Shown in pieces: positions 1 to 10,251 of a stretch of DNA of 64,000 bases. How positions within the stretch are numbered: the stretch's first letter is position 1; each line of letters opens with the position of its first letter. Origin of the DNA: Nitzschia sp. DOCU1. Taxonomy: Eukaryota; Bacillariophyta; Bacillariophyceae; Bacillariales; Bacillariaceae. The DNA lies in NCBI GenBank assembly GCA_951394045.1, contig OX595986.1, positions 2,633,534 through 2,697,533 of the forward strand, read 5' to 3'. The translations under genes and the position numbers were made by a program. The notes beneath the pieces were generated by a model that saw nothing but the letters and a program-made list of their open reading frames with translations, had not been told where the DNA came from and did no database searches.

Positions 1-1
1 G

Positions 2-1295
2 TCGTCAGAAGAAAAACCGATAGCCATCAGTGACGTGTCCGTTGTGGGCGATAGCGAATACCGTGTCAAATGGAGCGACGGGTTGACCTCAACGTATCCA
101 ATCGATTGGGTTCAAGAGCAGGCAAATCTATTTCGGGGTTCTGCGAAAGAGGATCGTGTCCTTTGGAAGAATTTGACGGAAGGACAAGTTCGTGAATCGT
201 CCGATTTTTCAATGTCCTTTCAAGATTTGATTACGGACAAGGGCATGAAACGAGCTTTACAGTCGCTCTATCGGTATGGCATTTTATTAGTCACTCAAAC
301 CCCCATTGAGGATGGATCAGGCGTCGCTGCAATAGGAGCGGCTCTTGGCGGTGGAAGCGTAAAAGACAACAGTACGACAAGCCTAGTGGCACACTATCGC
401 GAAGGCGGATCCCTGACGGTGCTCGAGCACGGAACCGACGGCCCCCTTCGGACGCTTTATGGTTCAGTGTGGTCGACATCGTCGTCATATCAGGAAGATG
501 GTACTAGCAAAGCAGACTCTGCCTATGGGAGTGATGGACTACCCTTGCACACTGACATGACGTACATGCGAGATCCACCGGGTCTTCAAATCTTCACCAT
601 GGTACAGCCAGCGTCCGAGGGAGGCGAAAGTGTGTTTTGCGACGGCTTTGCGGTTGCGAATGAGTTAAAAAAGACGGCACCTGGAGCTTTTGTCATGCTA
701 TCGCAAACAGTGCGTCGCTATCGATGTGTTGATAACGCAACAGGTTGGAATTTGCAGGCGTGTGGTCCGATAATTTCCATTCGCAATGGCAAGATCAACA
801 GCATTCGACACAACGATTTGGATCGATTACCAGACCTACCCCCTTCGGGTTTGTCCAGTGTAGAAGACATGGATGACTTTTACAAGTCGCTAGAGAAGGC
901 TCATGCATCGTGGGACAAGCTTTTAGCACAAGACAAGTTTCGACTAGTCATGAAGTTACAACCTGGCGATACCATGGTTGTCGCCAATCAGGTGAGTTTG
1001 GATGAGGTTGACCCGAGAGTGTGCATAGAAATTGTCCAGCGGTTGGCCTGACGATTTATTTTTTCTTTTCCACTCGCCAGCGCTGCCTCCACGGTCGTTA
1101 CAGCTTTACTTCGAGTCAACAAGCGCCTCGTACTGTGATGGGTTGCTACGGAAGGTGAGTTAGCTAGATATGCTCTTGTCGTCATGTTGAGATGCATTCA
1201 TGCTTATTGACTCTTTGTTCGTTCTCGCGGTAATACGTAGCCAAGACGAACTCTCGTCCCGCTTTCGCCAAGAGGGGATGGAAGACTTGTACTAA
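2..1295 (+). CDS. Gamma-butyrobetaine / trimethyllysine dioxygenase family, 5' truncated
   Basis: A 2-oxoglutarate- and Fe(II)-dependent hydroxylase of the carnitine-biosynthesis type. The frame is open from base 2 with no ATG, so the start lies outside the window. Exons are 2-991, 1081-1154 and 1241-1295, joined by GTGAGT donors (introns of 89 and 86 bp). The beginning (RVKWSDG...YPIDW) matches the small N-terminal domain of this family. The Fe ligands are visible as LPLHTDMTYM (HxD) and, only after splicing, NQRCLHGRYSF for the distal His; the spliced end continues GCYGSQDELSSR and stops at 1293. These junctions restore the expected family C-terminus exactly, so the exon model is strong. 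Whether the substrate is gamma-butyrobetaine or trimethyllysine cannot be told from sequence. Confidence 0.85.
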
Positions 1296-2293
1296 GAACG
1301 CAGTCCGATAAATCTCATTACTGGTACGACCCACCGCACCCCGACGCTCATCATCAAGTCCCTTTCACAAGTGCACTGCCGCCTGTAATGAAAGCGTTCC
1401 GTAGGAAAGGACTGGATGGGTTAACTGCATGCTCTCGAGAATAATGTCTCTTGCTACTAGTAGGAAACGGGCGAAGGGTACACCGTGATTATAGCTGCTC
1501 TACTACGATGGTTACAATCAATCGCTTAGAGCTAGCTGATAATAGCGTTCTTTTCAACAGTCCGTATATATTAACGAGCACTTGTAAGTTGTTCAACCTT
1601 TGCTTTGCTCCTCTACTACACCGGAAGAAAACCCGAAGATCGTCGAAACGAATCGAATGGTTCGGACTGTCCTGGACGATCCCCGAACACGGAGCGAAAG
1701 CAGACGAGTGGCTGTCTGATGTCCGTCCGTCATCACACGGACATCCAATATGTCCGCTTGATGGGTTGTTGACCTTGCCCGGATTTCGTACGTAAAAGCC
1801 GCTACTGCAGTCCACGGTGCCAGCAGCGCTAAACGCTCTCCTACCAATAGTACCTGGTACGTTTGTGATCGCTTCATTCATTGGGGTCAATCATACCGAC
1901 CAACCAAGCAACACAGCAAGGGGGCTACACAATCAAGACTACCTTTGAAAGTGATCAGCGTTTTGCACTGGCTTGCTGTGAGAGTTTTACACTGTTGAGA
2001 CCGTGCCTGTGCGCTTTCTTATTTTGTCTTTTCGAGACCTTGTAGTTGAGTTGACTATCTGCGTTCGTTTGGATTTTCAGCCTCATCCGAAACAAATTTC
2101 CTGAAATTGGCATCTACGTAGAAATCTACGTAATCAGGTACTAACCGGGCGAGGTCGAAACGGCGCTGCACCTCACCCGCCAACAAGTCTTTAGTTCAGG
2201 CTGCCAATCGTTGCAACACCCCACAAATAACAGGATACAGCCCAGGGGTACAACTATCGCATTACTGATTGCCCCATTGAGCTGGACTGGGAA
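1296..2293. other. Intergenic, ~1.0 kb, no supported gene
   Basis: This stretch holds the 3' end of the dioxygenase transcript and the promoter and leader of the SET-RRM-SR gene. Overlapping open frames on both strands around 1451-1890 show no domain, and their composition looks random. A small repeat of CTACGTA units (around 2114-2135, CTACGTAG then CTACGTAA) lies about 170 bp before the next start codon; its meaning is unknown. Confidence 0.6.
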
Positions 2294-5200
2294 ATGGAGG
2301 GCGAAAGTAGCGTCGCGGAAAGCACCACCACCTATGAGGAAATCATGGGCATTGCGTCCGCGGGGGAAGTACCAGAGGGAGGAGGAGGAGGAGCCCAGGC
2401 TCTCACCAACCGTCTGGTAACATTTCGTCAATGGGCCGCTGACGAAGCCAAAATCACTATGCACCCATCAATATGCATAGTCAACGGTGAAGCCACCGAT
2501 GGCACTAAGAACGCCCCGGTGTTAGCCTTTGGACCGCCGCCAGGGAGTCAGCCCCTGGCCTTAGCGTCCGGGCAGGGGCGTGTGGGCATGGTGGACGGTG
2601 TTGCTGATCGAGCCTTGTACGAACGGACGATAGGCTGTCAAGTTCGGACAGTGAAGGAAATTAAGAAAGACGAGGTGATGATGACAGTTCCGAGGCCGGC
2701 TATGGTGACCCCGGATTTGGTGGCAGCTAGCGACGCGGGGAGGGCTGTGCTGGCATGCTGTAAGCCCCCCAAACAAGAGGGCGAAACTGGGTTCTGGGAT
2801 GTTTTCGAAAATACTACCATTTGCGAACAAATGCAATCGCAAAAGGCAAAGAGCAGCAATGGGACACAGCTTCTCGTCAAAATTTTGCAGGAACGCAAAC
2901 GGGCGGAGAGCGTTTACAAGCAGGCTGCGAAAGACGAGCCGTCCATCAGAAACGAACTCGTGGAACCGGGGGTTATATCAACGCGTGCACCAATCTTAGC
3001 CTTTCTCATCCAGCAGCGCTTTTCTCCGCATGCGCGGCCTCCAGTTGCAAGTAGCAACAACAGTGACTTTAGTCGAATTCTAGAAACGGAAGGGGACGCC
3101 AACGCGCTAACAAAGGCAAAGATAATACAACCGCTAGAGGGAACCCCGGAAACATTTGCCCCTTATGCTCGGACGTTGCCTTCGTCGGTGTCTCTTCCGA
3201 TCTGCTGGAAGCGGAATGAGCTGGCGTTACTGTCGGGTTGCATTACTGGGATTTCTCCACTTCAGGAGATTGCTGCTACCACTCTGCAGCTGGTTGCCGA
3301 GTTCGTGGCTTTGATCGATGCTGGGATCCTTTCTAAGTTTCCTAACACTTTCCCACCTGGCGTCCTTACGTGGGAACGATGGGTTTGGGCGGCATCGGTG
3401 TTCACGTCGCGGGTGCTTCCTGCTGGCAGTTATCTGAACGACGGGGAGCCAAATGCCATTGCACATGTACCGGGGGATGATAGAGACCTTCAATCGCCGC
3501 GCGAACTTTGGGATGAATTGGGGGTTTTGGTTCCGATTTTGGACATGCTCAATCACGAGATCGATACGCACCAGGTTACTTGGGAGCCTAATGTTCCGGA
3601 GAATAGCATGATCGTGGATGACCCGGGGAGCGGCACTATAAAGGAGCCTCATCCACCCAGAGCAATCGTGCACAAACGCGTGAGGAAGGGCCAGCAAATC
3701 TATACATGCTATGGGAATTTGAGCAATCGCATCTTGATGGTCCAGTACGGCTTTTGCCAAATGGCCAACTCTTGTGACGAGACGCGACTGGGATGGGGAC
3801 TCATGGATGCCGTAGGTAATGTCCCCCCTCCAGCTGACTACACACCGCTGTTTGAAGTCAGCGATGATGCAAAGAAGTTTCAGGTGTACGAGTCGACCGA
3901 ACCTGTGGCTGTCAATGAATGGTGGTCCGACGAGCGGCTAGAACTTCTCGAGCTTGAGGTGGCACAGAACGTTGACAATTCGTTCATGTCATCCCTCAAG
4001 ATCGGCAAGAAGATGACTGGTGGCGCTCATTGTGACGGGAGCTACGATCCCATTTTGTTGACAACGGCGCTTGTGGGAACCATGCCTATTCCGGAGCTCA
4101 CACATCACATGGCGAAGCAACGAAGCGCCGAGCATGAAAGCGTACCGATTACGATATCACAGCGTCACCAAGAGGTATTGCGAAGTTATCTTGGCTTCAT
4201 TTTTAGTCAAAAGCTTCAGAAGCTGCTAGAAAACCTGGACAATGGACTGAAGGGTCACTTTGGAGGCGTACGGCTGTGGACCAAAGCGTCGCAGAATGGC
4301 ATTCGGTATAAGAAGCCCGAAGAAGATACTGAGGAAAGCCAGGTGGTTGGCTGGCAGACTTTCTTCGACGAGCATGCGTACACTGCAACGATGGAAGTTG
4401 AAAAACGCTATTACGCAATCGGACCAGACAGCTGCGTCTTAACGCTCTACGACGGTCAACTTCAGGCACTGCAGACTACTCTCGATGGTCTAACAACACC
4501 AGAGAAATTTGAAAGCGGTGTGCTCCAGCAGTTGCGGGACTTGGGGTTCAAGATTGGCAATGGCGACGAGACGATTCCCGACGAGATCGAAATTAAACAG
4601 GAGGCAAACGGCAGCGTCGGTGAGCAGGATGCTAAAGTTGCGCCCGAGAAGCCCGGGATCAAGATGAACGAGGAAAAGAAGAAGGACGAAAAGTCGCCCA
4701 AGAAGAACAAGCGAAACCGAAAACGCAACAATAGTGTCGCAACTGCTAATTCTGACCGTCCACCGGCCATCAAGCTACATATTGGTAACTTGTCATATTC
4801 CACCCTTGCTGACGATTTATATGAGTTCTTTGCTCGCGACTATGGACGAGACAATATCTTGGAATGCCACATCCCTACAGAACGCGAGACAGGGAAATCG
4901 CGTGGTTTTGGATTTGTTACATTACCAGAAGCGATTGCTAGGCAAATTTTGTCTTCCCAGAGAAAGTTCGAGCTTGATGGGCGAATCTTGAAGATCGCTG
5001 AAAGTAATTCGGCTGGTTCCAACAAGCCCAATAGGTTTCCCAACCAGCCACCGGTGAGCGAGCGTTGTAACACCTGCGGTTATCGTCCAAAATATTGCGT
5101 GTGCGCCGTGCCAAATCTTCCAGGCGGCTCTGTGTCGAATGGCCCCGGCTCGGACTATGGCCGCGATTACGACTATTATGGATCGGGCCGACGCGGCCGC

Positions 5201-5887
5201 GAGAAGCACAGCCGGAGCCGCTCTCCTTACTACAGAGATCGTGGACGACGCTCAAGGGATGACGATTACCACCGTGATTACTCTCGGGACCGAGATCGAG
5301 ATCGTCGTTACCACCGCGACCGTAGCAGATCGCGCAGCTACAGTAGGGATCGTGACCGGAGGGACAGGCGACGGGACCGGAAGTCCCGCGATAGGTCCCG
5401 AGAGAGGTCGAGAGATCGTTCTCGGGAGCGAGACCGGTCTCGAGAGCGATCGCGTGATCGGTCCAGAGAGAGGTCCCGGGATAGATCGAGGGAAAGGTCC
5501 AGGGATCGATCCAGAGACCGGTCGCGAGATAGGTCCCCCCGTGACCGTTCTCGAGATCGCAGGGATCGTCATTCCCGCAGAAGGAGCTGGGAGCACCGAT
5601 CTCGTGGATCTCGACCAAGTCGCAGTCGCAGTCCAAGCTATGGCCGAAAGGAACGGAGCAGCACTGCCAACGGTGAAGTGGCAGTCAAGGGGGAACCAGC
5701 CGACGAACGTGCCAAGGACGCAAGCCCAGATGCTGGAAAATCTGGTGCCGCTTTGGAAGATAGAGCACCTGAAAGCCGAAAACGGCGTAGTCGAAGCCGC
5801 AGCAGGGGTAAAAGCCGCAAGAGTCGCAAAAAGAAGAGACACGCTCGAAGCCGCTCACGATCGGCAAGCCCTGGCAGCCCAATCTAA
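2294..5887 (+). CDS. SET-domain methyltransferase fused to RRM and RS domain (SR-protein-like)
   Basis: A single-exon protein of 1197 residues combining two normally separate modules. The N-terminal two thirds are a SET methyltransferase of the Rubisco-LSMT/SETD3 type: PILDMLNHE near residue 416, then the closing signature YTCYGNLSNRILMVQYGF, followed by a helical region fitting the substrate-binding domain of that class. After a Lys/Glu-rich linker (residues 775-820) comes a canonical RRM (about 826-905) with RNP2 LHIGNLS and RNP1 KSRGFGFVTL. Next is a small CxxC-x4-CxC motif (CNTCGYRPKYCVC, about 924) and a long Arg/Ser/Asp tail (960-1195) typical of SR splicing factors. The ATG at 2294 is the first in frame. 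The expected role is nuclear: methylating a splicing or RNA-binding substrate while bound to RNA. The substrate is unknown. Confidence 0.85.
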   Translation: MEGESSVAESTTTYEEIMGIASAGEVPEGGGGGAQALTNRLVTFRQWAADEAKITMHPSICIVNGEATDGTKNAPVLAFGPPPGSQPLALASGQGRVGMVDGVADRALYERTIGCQVRTVKEIKKDEVMMTVPRPAMVTPDLVAASDAGRAVLACCKPPKQEGETGFWDVFENTTICEQMQSQKAKSSNGTQLLVKILQERKRAESVYKQAAKDEPSIRNELVEPGVISTRAPILAFLIQQRFSPHARPPVASSNNSDFSRILETEGDANALTKAKIIQPLEGTPETFAPYARTLPSSVSLPICWKRNELALLSGCITGISPLQEIAATTLQLVAEFVALIDAGILSKFPNTFPPGVLTWERWVWAASVFTSRVLPAGSYLNDGEPNAIAHVPGDDRDLQSPRELWDELGVLVPILDMLNHEIDTHQVTWEPNVPENSMIVDDPGSGTIKEPHPPRAIVHKRVRKGQQIYTCYGNLSNRILMVQYGFCQMANSCDETRLGWGLMDAVGNVPPPADYTPLFEVSDDAKKFQVYESTEPVAVNEWWSDERLELLELEVAQNVDNSFMSSLKIGKKMTGGAHCDGSYDPILLTTALVGTMPIPELTHHMAKQRSAEHESVPITISQRHQEVLRSYLGFIFSQKLQKLLENLDNGLKGHFGGVRLWTKASQNGIRYKKPEEDTEESQVVGWQTFFDEHAYTATMEVEKRYYAIGPDSCVLTLYDGQLQALQTTLDGLTTPEKFESGVLQQLRDLGFKIGNGDETIPDEIEIKQEANGSVGEQDAKVAPEKPGIKMNEEKKKDEKSPKKNKRNRKRNNSVATANSDRPPAIKLHIGNLSYSTLADDLYEFFARDYGRDNILECHIPTERETGKSRGFGFVTLPEAIARQILSSQRKFELDGRILKIAESNSAGSNKPNRFPNQPPVSERCNTCGYRPKYCVCAVPNLPGGSVSNGPGSDYGRDYDYYGSGRRGREKHSRSRSPYYRDRGRRSRDDDYHRDYSRDRDRDRRYHRDRSRSRSYSRDRDRRDRRRDRKSRDRSRERSRDRSRERDRSRERSRDRSRERSRDRSRERSRDRSRDRSRDRSPRDRSRDRRDRHSRRRSWEHRSRGSRPSRSRSPSYGRKERSSTANGEVAVKGEPADERAKDASPDAGKSGAALEDRAPESRKRRSRSRSRGKSRKSRKKKRHARSRSRSASPGSPI

Positions 5888-6478
5888 TGCATCAATGGTA
5901 GTACTTGATATCGTCTTTAGCGAATGGTCCAATTATTGGCTTCGATGTGTGTAGCTATGTTGCGCACCGTTGGGTAGACTACCATGTGGGAAGCAGTGGG
6001 ATTGTTTTCAGTGCCGTCCCCGTAGCCAGCCAGATGGTTATTCTGCTTGTCATTAGACTATCGACTCAGCCAGCTATTTATGATATCTAGTGGGACAATA
6101 CTCTAGCTAGCAGTAGACTAAAGCCAAAAGAACACCTCTGGCTAGAGAAAACTACCGGTAGTACTATCGATTCGTTTCGCCACCATTACTATTAGGCTAA
6201 AGCGTCACAGCAAACGAATAGGTGCTCCAAGATCAAAGATTGAGAAATCCGTGACTCGACTCCTCGCGTGGCACCTTCCGTCTGGCGTCAACCGCTTCTC
6301 TCCAACTGCTTCCAACCAAAAACAACTAGAAGGAGAAAAACCGCTGCCGATGACCAAGATGACACAGCACATGTTCTTCCACTCGTTCCTTGCTACCTGC
6401 AAGAGTAATTGACCTGTTGAAGAGACCACCCTCCACTTATTTCAACAGGTGCGGTTTAGTGTGGCAAGTGGGGCGGCC
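5888..6478. other. Intergenic, ~590 bp, nothing recognised
   Basis: This is the 3' UTR of the SET-RRM-SR gene and the promoter of the tRNA-dihydrouridine synthase gene. No domain-bearing frame or structured RNA was seen. The coding frame of the next gene is open back to a GTG at 6449, but the first ATG is at 6479. Confidence 0.55.
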
Positions 6479-8074
6479 ATGAAAATTTTGCCTCGTTTCT
6501 TCCTGCTTGGCGTTTGTTTTGTTCTTGTCGAGTTTGCTTCCATGAAAGTTCATTCGTTGGTGCAATTTTCGAGGATTCATTGTGGACAAAGATGTCATCA
6601 TCAGCAGTCAAAACCACCTTCAAGATTCCGACATGGTATATCCTATCGTTTCAAATCGTCGCTCAATGCCGAGAATCCGTCGACTTTACGAGATAATGCG
6701 GCTCAACGGCAGGCAAAGTACGAAACACTCATGGCCGCCACAAAACTGTCGTTGGCCCCAATGATGGAGTATACCTGTCGTCACTTTCGACATTTAGTGA
6801 GACTCGTATCTTCCAGAACCCTGCTGTATACCGAAATGGTGGCTGCCAATGCACTTTCGCATGAACGCCACGAGCGCGAACGCGACTACCTGGCAGAGCA
6901 TCCAGAGGCTTCGTCTGAAGAGATTCGAAGAAACTACTCGGATCTCTATCTACGACGATACTTGGCACAGGGGCAGGTTTCTCCTCTAGAACAAGCATCC
7001 GTGCTGCAACTGGGAGGATCCGATCCAAAGCAAATGTTCGAGGCGGCAGAGACTGTGATGGATTTGACTGATCGAGGTTGGTGCGACTACACGGCAATTA
7101 ATTTGAACTGCGGTTGTCCGTCTCCCAAAGTGGCAGGGAAAGGCTGCTTTGGTGCCGCCCTCATGGACGATCCAAAGCTAGTGGCCGATCTTACTCGGGC
7201 GTTGCACGAAGGGTGTGGCGGAAGTATGCCCATCACTGTCAAATGCCGTATCGGCACGGATTCGGAGAATCCATTTACGAAAGCAGGTTATGCCGAGCTA
7301 GATGCAGATTCCGAGTATCGGAAGCTTTGCGATTTCATCGAGACGGTTGCTTCCAATGGCATTGTCACAGACTTTTCGGTGCATGCTCGCATTGCTGTCT
7401 TGCAAAAGTCATTTTCGCCGGCTGACAATCGAAAGATTCCTCCCTTGAAGTACGACGTGGTCCGACGGCTTGTGAGGGACTATCCCGAATTCACATTTTC
7501 TCTGAATGGAGGCATTGATAGTATCTCTCAGGCCCGAGCAGAATTGGATGCGTGTCCAGATATGGCTGGAGTCATGATTGGGCGTTCTTGGGCCGCAGAT
7601 CCATGGAGCTTCGCCATGGCCGACACTCTTTTGTACGACGAGCCGGCGCCGACCTGCAAGAACCGTTTGGAAGTTTTGAAAGCGTATGGAGAACATGCTG
7701 ATTGGGAAGAGGAGCATGGAGACCCCGCAAAAATCCGACGATTTATCACCAAGGCAGTCACTACGTTGTTTACAGGTGAGCCCAATGCCAAGCGATATCG
7801 AATAGCCTTGGATGAGATTGCTGGTATTCCCAAAAAACTCGAGGCCCAAGGCAAGACGCTGGAAGGCCAACCTTCTATTTCGGAATTGATTCTTCAAGCA
7901 GCGTACAAGCATCTCTCCGAAGATGTTCTATTGAGATCGCCTGAGGAGAGTTACGAGCGGAAGCTTTTCGAGGAGAGCAAAATACGACAAGGGGGATCTG
8001 TACACTGGTCGAGTGCCGTTGCAGAATGGCAAAGGGAACGAAAAGAAGAGCAGTCGACTTCATCGGCCGCATGA
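6479..8074 (+). CDS. dusA: tRNA-dihydrouridine synthase, DusA type
   Basis: An FMN-dependent enzyme reducing uridine to dihydrouridine in the tRNA D-loop. The 531-residue product contains the flavin-barrel start LSLAPMMEYTCRHFR, then LLYTEMV, and the catalytic Cys loop LNCGCPSPKVAGKGCFGAAL; these are the DusA rather than DusB/C versions. Later come SLNGGI and VMIGRSWAADPW of the phosphate-binding end. The start is taken at the first ATG, 6479. The first 20 residues (MKILPRFFLLGVCFVLVEFA) are hydrophobic like a signal peptide, and about 100 residues precede the catalytic domain, so organelle import, possibly to the plastid, is likely; a clear Phe-type plastid junction is not obvious. DusA-type enzymes are bacterial or organellar in origin, which agrees with import. 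Confidence 0.9.
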   Translation: MKILPRFFLLGVCFVLVEFASMKVHSLVQFSRIHCGQRCHHQQSKPPSRFRHGISYRFKSSLNAENPSTLRDNAAQRQAKYETLMAATKLSLAPMMEYTCRHFRHLVRLVSSRTLLYTEMVAANALSHERHERERDYLAEHPEASSEEIRRNYSDLYLRRYLAQGQVSPLEQASVLQLGGSDPKQMFEAAETVMDLTDRGWCDYTAINLNCGCPSPKVAGKGCFGAALMDDPKLVADLTRALHEGCGGSMPITVKCRIGTDSENPFTKAGYAELDADSEYRKLCDFIETVASNGIVTDFSVHARIAVLQKSFSPADNRKIPPLKYDVVRRLVRDYPEFTFSLNGGIDSISQARAELDACPDMAGVMIGRSWAADPWSFAMADTLLYDEPAPTCKNRLEVLKAYGEHADWEEEHGDPAKIRRFITKAVTTLFTGEPNAKRYRIALDEIAGIPKKLEAQGKTLEGQPSISELILQAAYKHLSEDVLLRSPEESYERKLFEESKIRQGGSVHWSSAVAEWQRERKEEQSTSSAA

Positions 8075-8886
8075 ACGATTGGAAAGTAATCAAATGAAGC
8101 CAAGCTCCGCGAGAGACTACGAACAATTGGCGAGATATGCTAGCAAAGAAGTCTAGAACAGTTTTGTATATAATATGTATCGTGTGAGTCTTCTGGTCCT
8201 CATTATCTATTCCGATTTCTTCACCCAATATTAGAGATTTCGTCAAAGAAATCTTCGTACTATCCCTCTTGCCCTAATAACTCTCTTCAGTCGAGTCAAT
8301 CTGTAGTACCAGATACAATATCATATAATTATTATAGAAAGCATCTATACTATTGACTCACTTGACCGCACTTGTCACTAGACTCCATCGGATACTACAT
8401 GTCCGACAACGACGATGTGCTAGAGTATTGAATCAGACTACCTGGTATGCTTGGCGTCAGCAAGTTCTCTCTAGTAGTGTTGTTGTTCGTGCCGCGATGA
8501 CATTTCTCGTCCTCTCAGAGCTTTGTTAGGAATGCTGGGTGGCCGGTGAAATAGAACACCCAAACGAGACTTGCGGTGAGAGCCAAACTGTACCGTATGA
8601 ATGGCCTGGATGTCTCTACTAGTTGAAGTCGGCATCGATGCTACTTTCAAGCTAAACGGTTGACTGAACATCGAATCTGCCTGTCGCAGGACGTGTGCCC
8701 GGCGCTTGTCTACACCTACTGGATCGTTGCTAACTAAGTGCAGTGTCCTCTCAGTGTAACTTTCAACTATTGACATTTTTATTGATATGCTGATCGTGCG
8801 TGCTGTACAGGAATTCCCCTTGACGACCCTCCTGTCTTCGACCGAGAGGTCGCTTGCTTTGTACACAGCAGGTTTTCAGGAAGTAT
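8075..8886. other. Convergent intergenic region, ~810 bp
   Basis: The region lies between the 3' ends of the DusA gene (plus) and the heat shock factor gene (minus). It must hold both 3' UTRs. An open frame at 8471-8866 on the minus strand has no recognisable domain and lies directly downstream of the heat shock factor stop, so I take it as untranslated sequence. Confidence 0.5.
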
Positions 8887-10251
8887 TTAAGCAGACTGTT
8901 GGTTCAATCGATTCACCAGCTCCTGTTGCTGCTGGCTTTGTTGTTGTTGCAGGGCCGCAAGCTGGGCCCCGTTCGGGATCATGGCGAAGTCAGCCAAGGA
9001 AGGCTCCCGCGACAAGAAGCTATTCAGACTGAGCAAAGAGTTCAGTCTGTTGGAGCTGGCCAGAAGATTGCCAAGGGAGGCATTGCTTGCCAAACCAGCG
9101 AACATGCCATTGGAAGAAGGCAATCTGTTCAAGTAATTCACACCTAGGTGCTTGGCTTGAGCGTTGTCGTTGCCTTGATCATTGCCTATCAGAGCCTTAA
9201 GATTCGTCGCTGATTCGAACAAGTTGTTAGACTGTCCAGCAGCGGCATTGGCGGCTGCGCTTGCCGATGTTGCCGGCATGGAGGATGCGTTCAAAGCAGC
9301 CGTGGCGGGATTATCCAAAGCTGCGGACGCGCCAAGGTTGTTCTGGAACTGAGAAAAGCTCATCGAACCCCCATTAGCCATGCTGAAGGCGGCAGCATTC
9401 AAGGCCGCACTGGCTCCCCCTTGACTCTGCTGTTTCGACAACGAAGCGAGTTGTGCTTGAAGTTGCTCAATGGACGGCATGTTGGGCTTCAAGCCTCCAA
9501 GCTGCTGAAGGTCATTCCAGGACTGTTGTTGCTGGTTTTGGGCGAGGAAATGAGAGAGCGGGTTGTCAGCCTGGGCAGCCAACAAACCAGCGCTTAATTG
9601 CTTTTGCATTTGAAGCTGGCTCAATGCGTTGAAGCCAGTAAGACCCCCAAGACCCCCCAATCCAGGAAGACCAGTGCCCAGAGCAGGATTTAGTCCGCTC
9701 TGAAGGGATAGCGCCCGCTGCGCCATTGCCTTTCGAGCAGCCGACCCGTTCGTCTTGCGCTTGATTAGAAGAAGACTACGAATATCGGAAGTAGCGGACT
9801 CGTTCACATAGGAACAAGGCGACATTTTCCCCTTTCCCGCAATCTTGCGAAAGCCGAAGTAGTTCAACTGACGCTGGAAAGAAGCAAACTTCGAATGACG
9901 AAAATATTTGTGAAGGACTTCCCCTTCGAGCCGTTCAGGGTAGTGGACTTTGATTCTCCCATCGGTCCACTCGATAATTTCGCTGTTGTCATCAGAGAGC
10001 ATCTTCGTGAGCTGGTACAAGAACTCCGCAACAGGGTGATGCTGATTTCCACGATCCCCCGGGTTAGCATTTTGTGCTTGCGACAAGATCGCCTCCAGGC
10101 TAGCTGGCTCCTTTGTTTGCATCGGAGGACCTTGGGTGCTATCGGAAGCACCCTGTGCTTGTTGTGCTGCATCTCCGCTGGAAGAGTTACCCTGAGCTGA
10201 TCCAGCTGCCATCATATCCGACAGTGCTGCCTGCATTTTAAATTGGTCCAT
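8887..10251 (-). CDS. Heat shock transcription factor (HSF-type DNA-binding domain)
   Basis: A single-exon regulator of 454 residues starting at the ATG at 10251 ([12 protein letters not shown]); the frame is open further upstream but that part looks like leader. The HSF DNA-binding domain spans roughly residues 80-185. It has [12 protein letters not shown] for helix 1, [11 protein letters not shown], and recognition helix [16 protein letters not shown]. The rest is rich in Gln, Asn, Ala and Leu (for example [16 protein letters not shown]), an activation-domain-like composition, and ends in [19 protein letters not shown] do not see a clear leucine-heptad HR-A/B trimerisation domain. Diatoms have greatly expanded HSF families, so the trigger need not be heat. 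The leader contains HSF-site-like motifs (separate entry). Confidence 0.9.
   Translation of the reverse strand: MDQFKMQAALSDMMAAGSAQGNSSSGDAAQQAQGASDSTQGPPMQTKEPASLEAILSQAQNANPGDRGNQHHPVAEFLYQLTKMLSDDNSEIIEWTDGRIKVHYPERLEGEVLHKYFRHSKFASFQRQLNYFGFRKIAGKGKMSPCSYVNESATSDIRSLLLIKRKTNGSAARKAMAQRALSLQSGLNPALGTGLPGLGGLGGLTGFNALSQLQMQKQLSAGLLAAQADNPLSHFLAQNQQQQSWNDLQQLGGLKPNMPSIEQLQAQLASLSKQQSQGGASAALNAAAFSMANGGSMSFSQFQNNLGASAALDNPATAALNASSMPATSASAAANAAAGQSNNLFESATNLKALIGNDQGNDNAQAKHLGVNYLNRLPSSNGMFAGLASNASLGNLLASSNRLNSLLSLNSFLSREPSLADFAMIPNGAQLAALQQQQSQQQQELVNRLNQQSA

Noticed and set aside
1451..1890. Overlapping open frames on both strands in the first intergenic region
   Set aside because: They overlap each other almost completely, show no domain, and have no convincing start context; chance open frames.
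4938..5636. Long minus-strand open frame under the RS tail of the SET-RRM-SR gene
   Set aside because: The regular CGN/AGN-TCN codon pattern of the RS repeat keeps the opposite strand open; the plus strand has recognisable domains.
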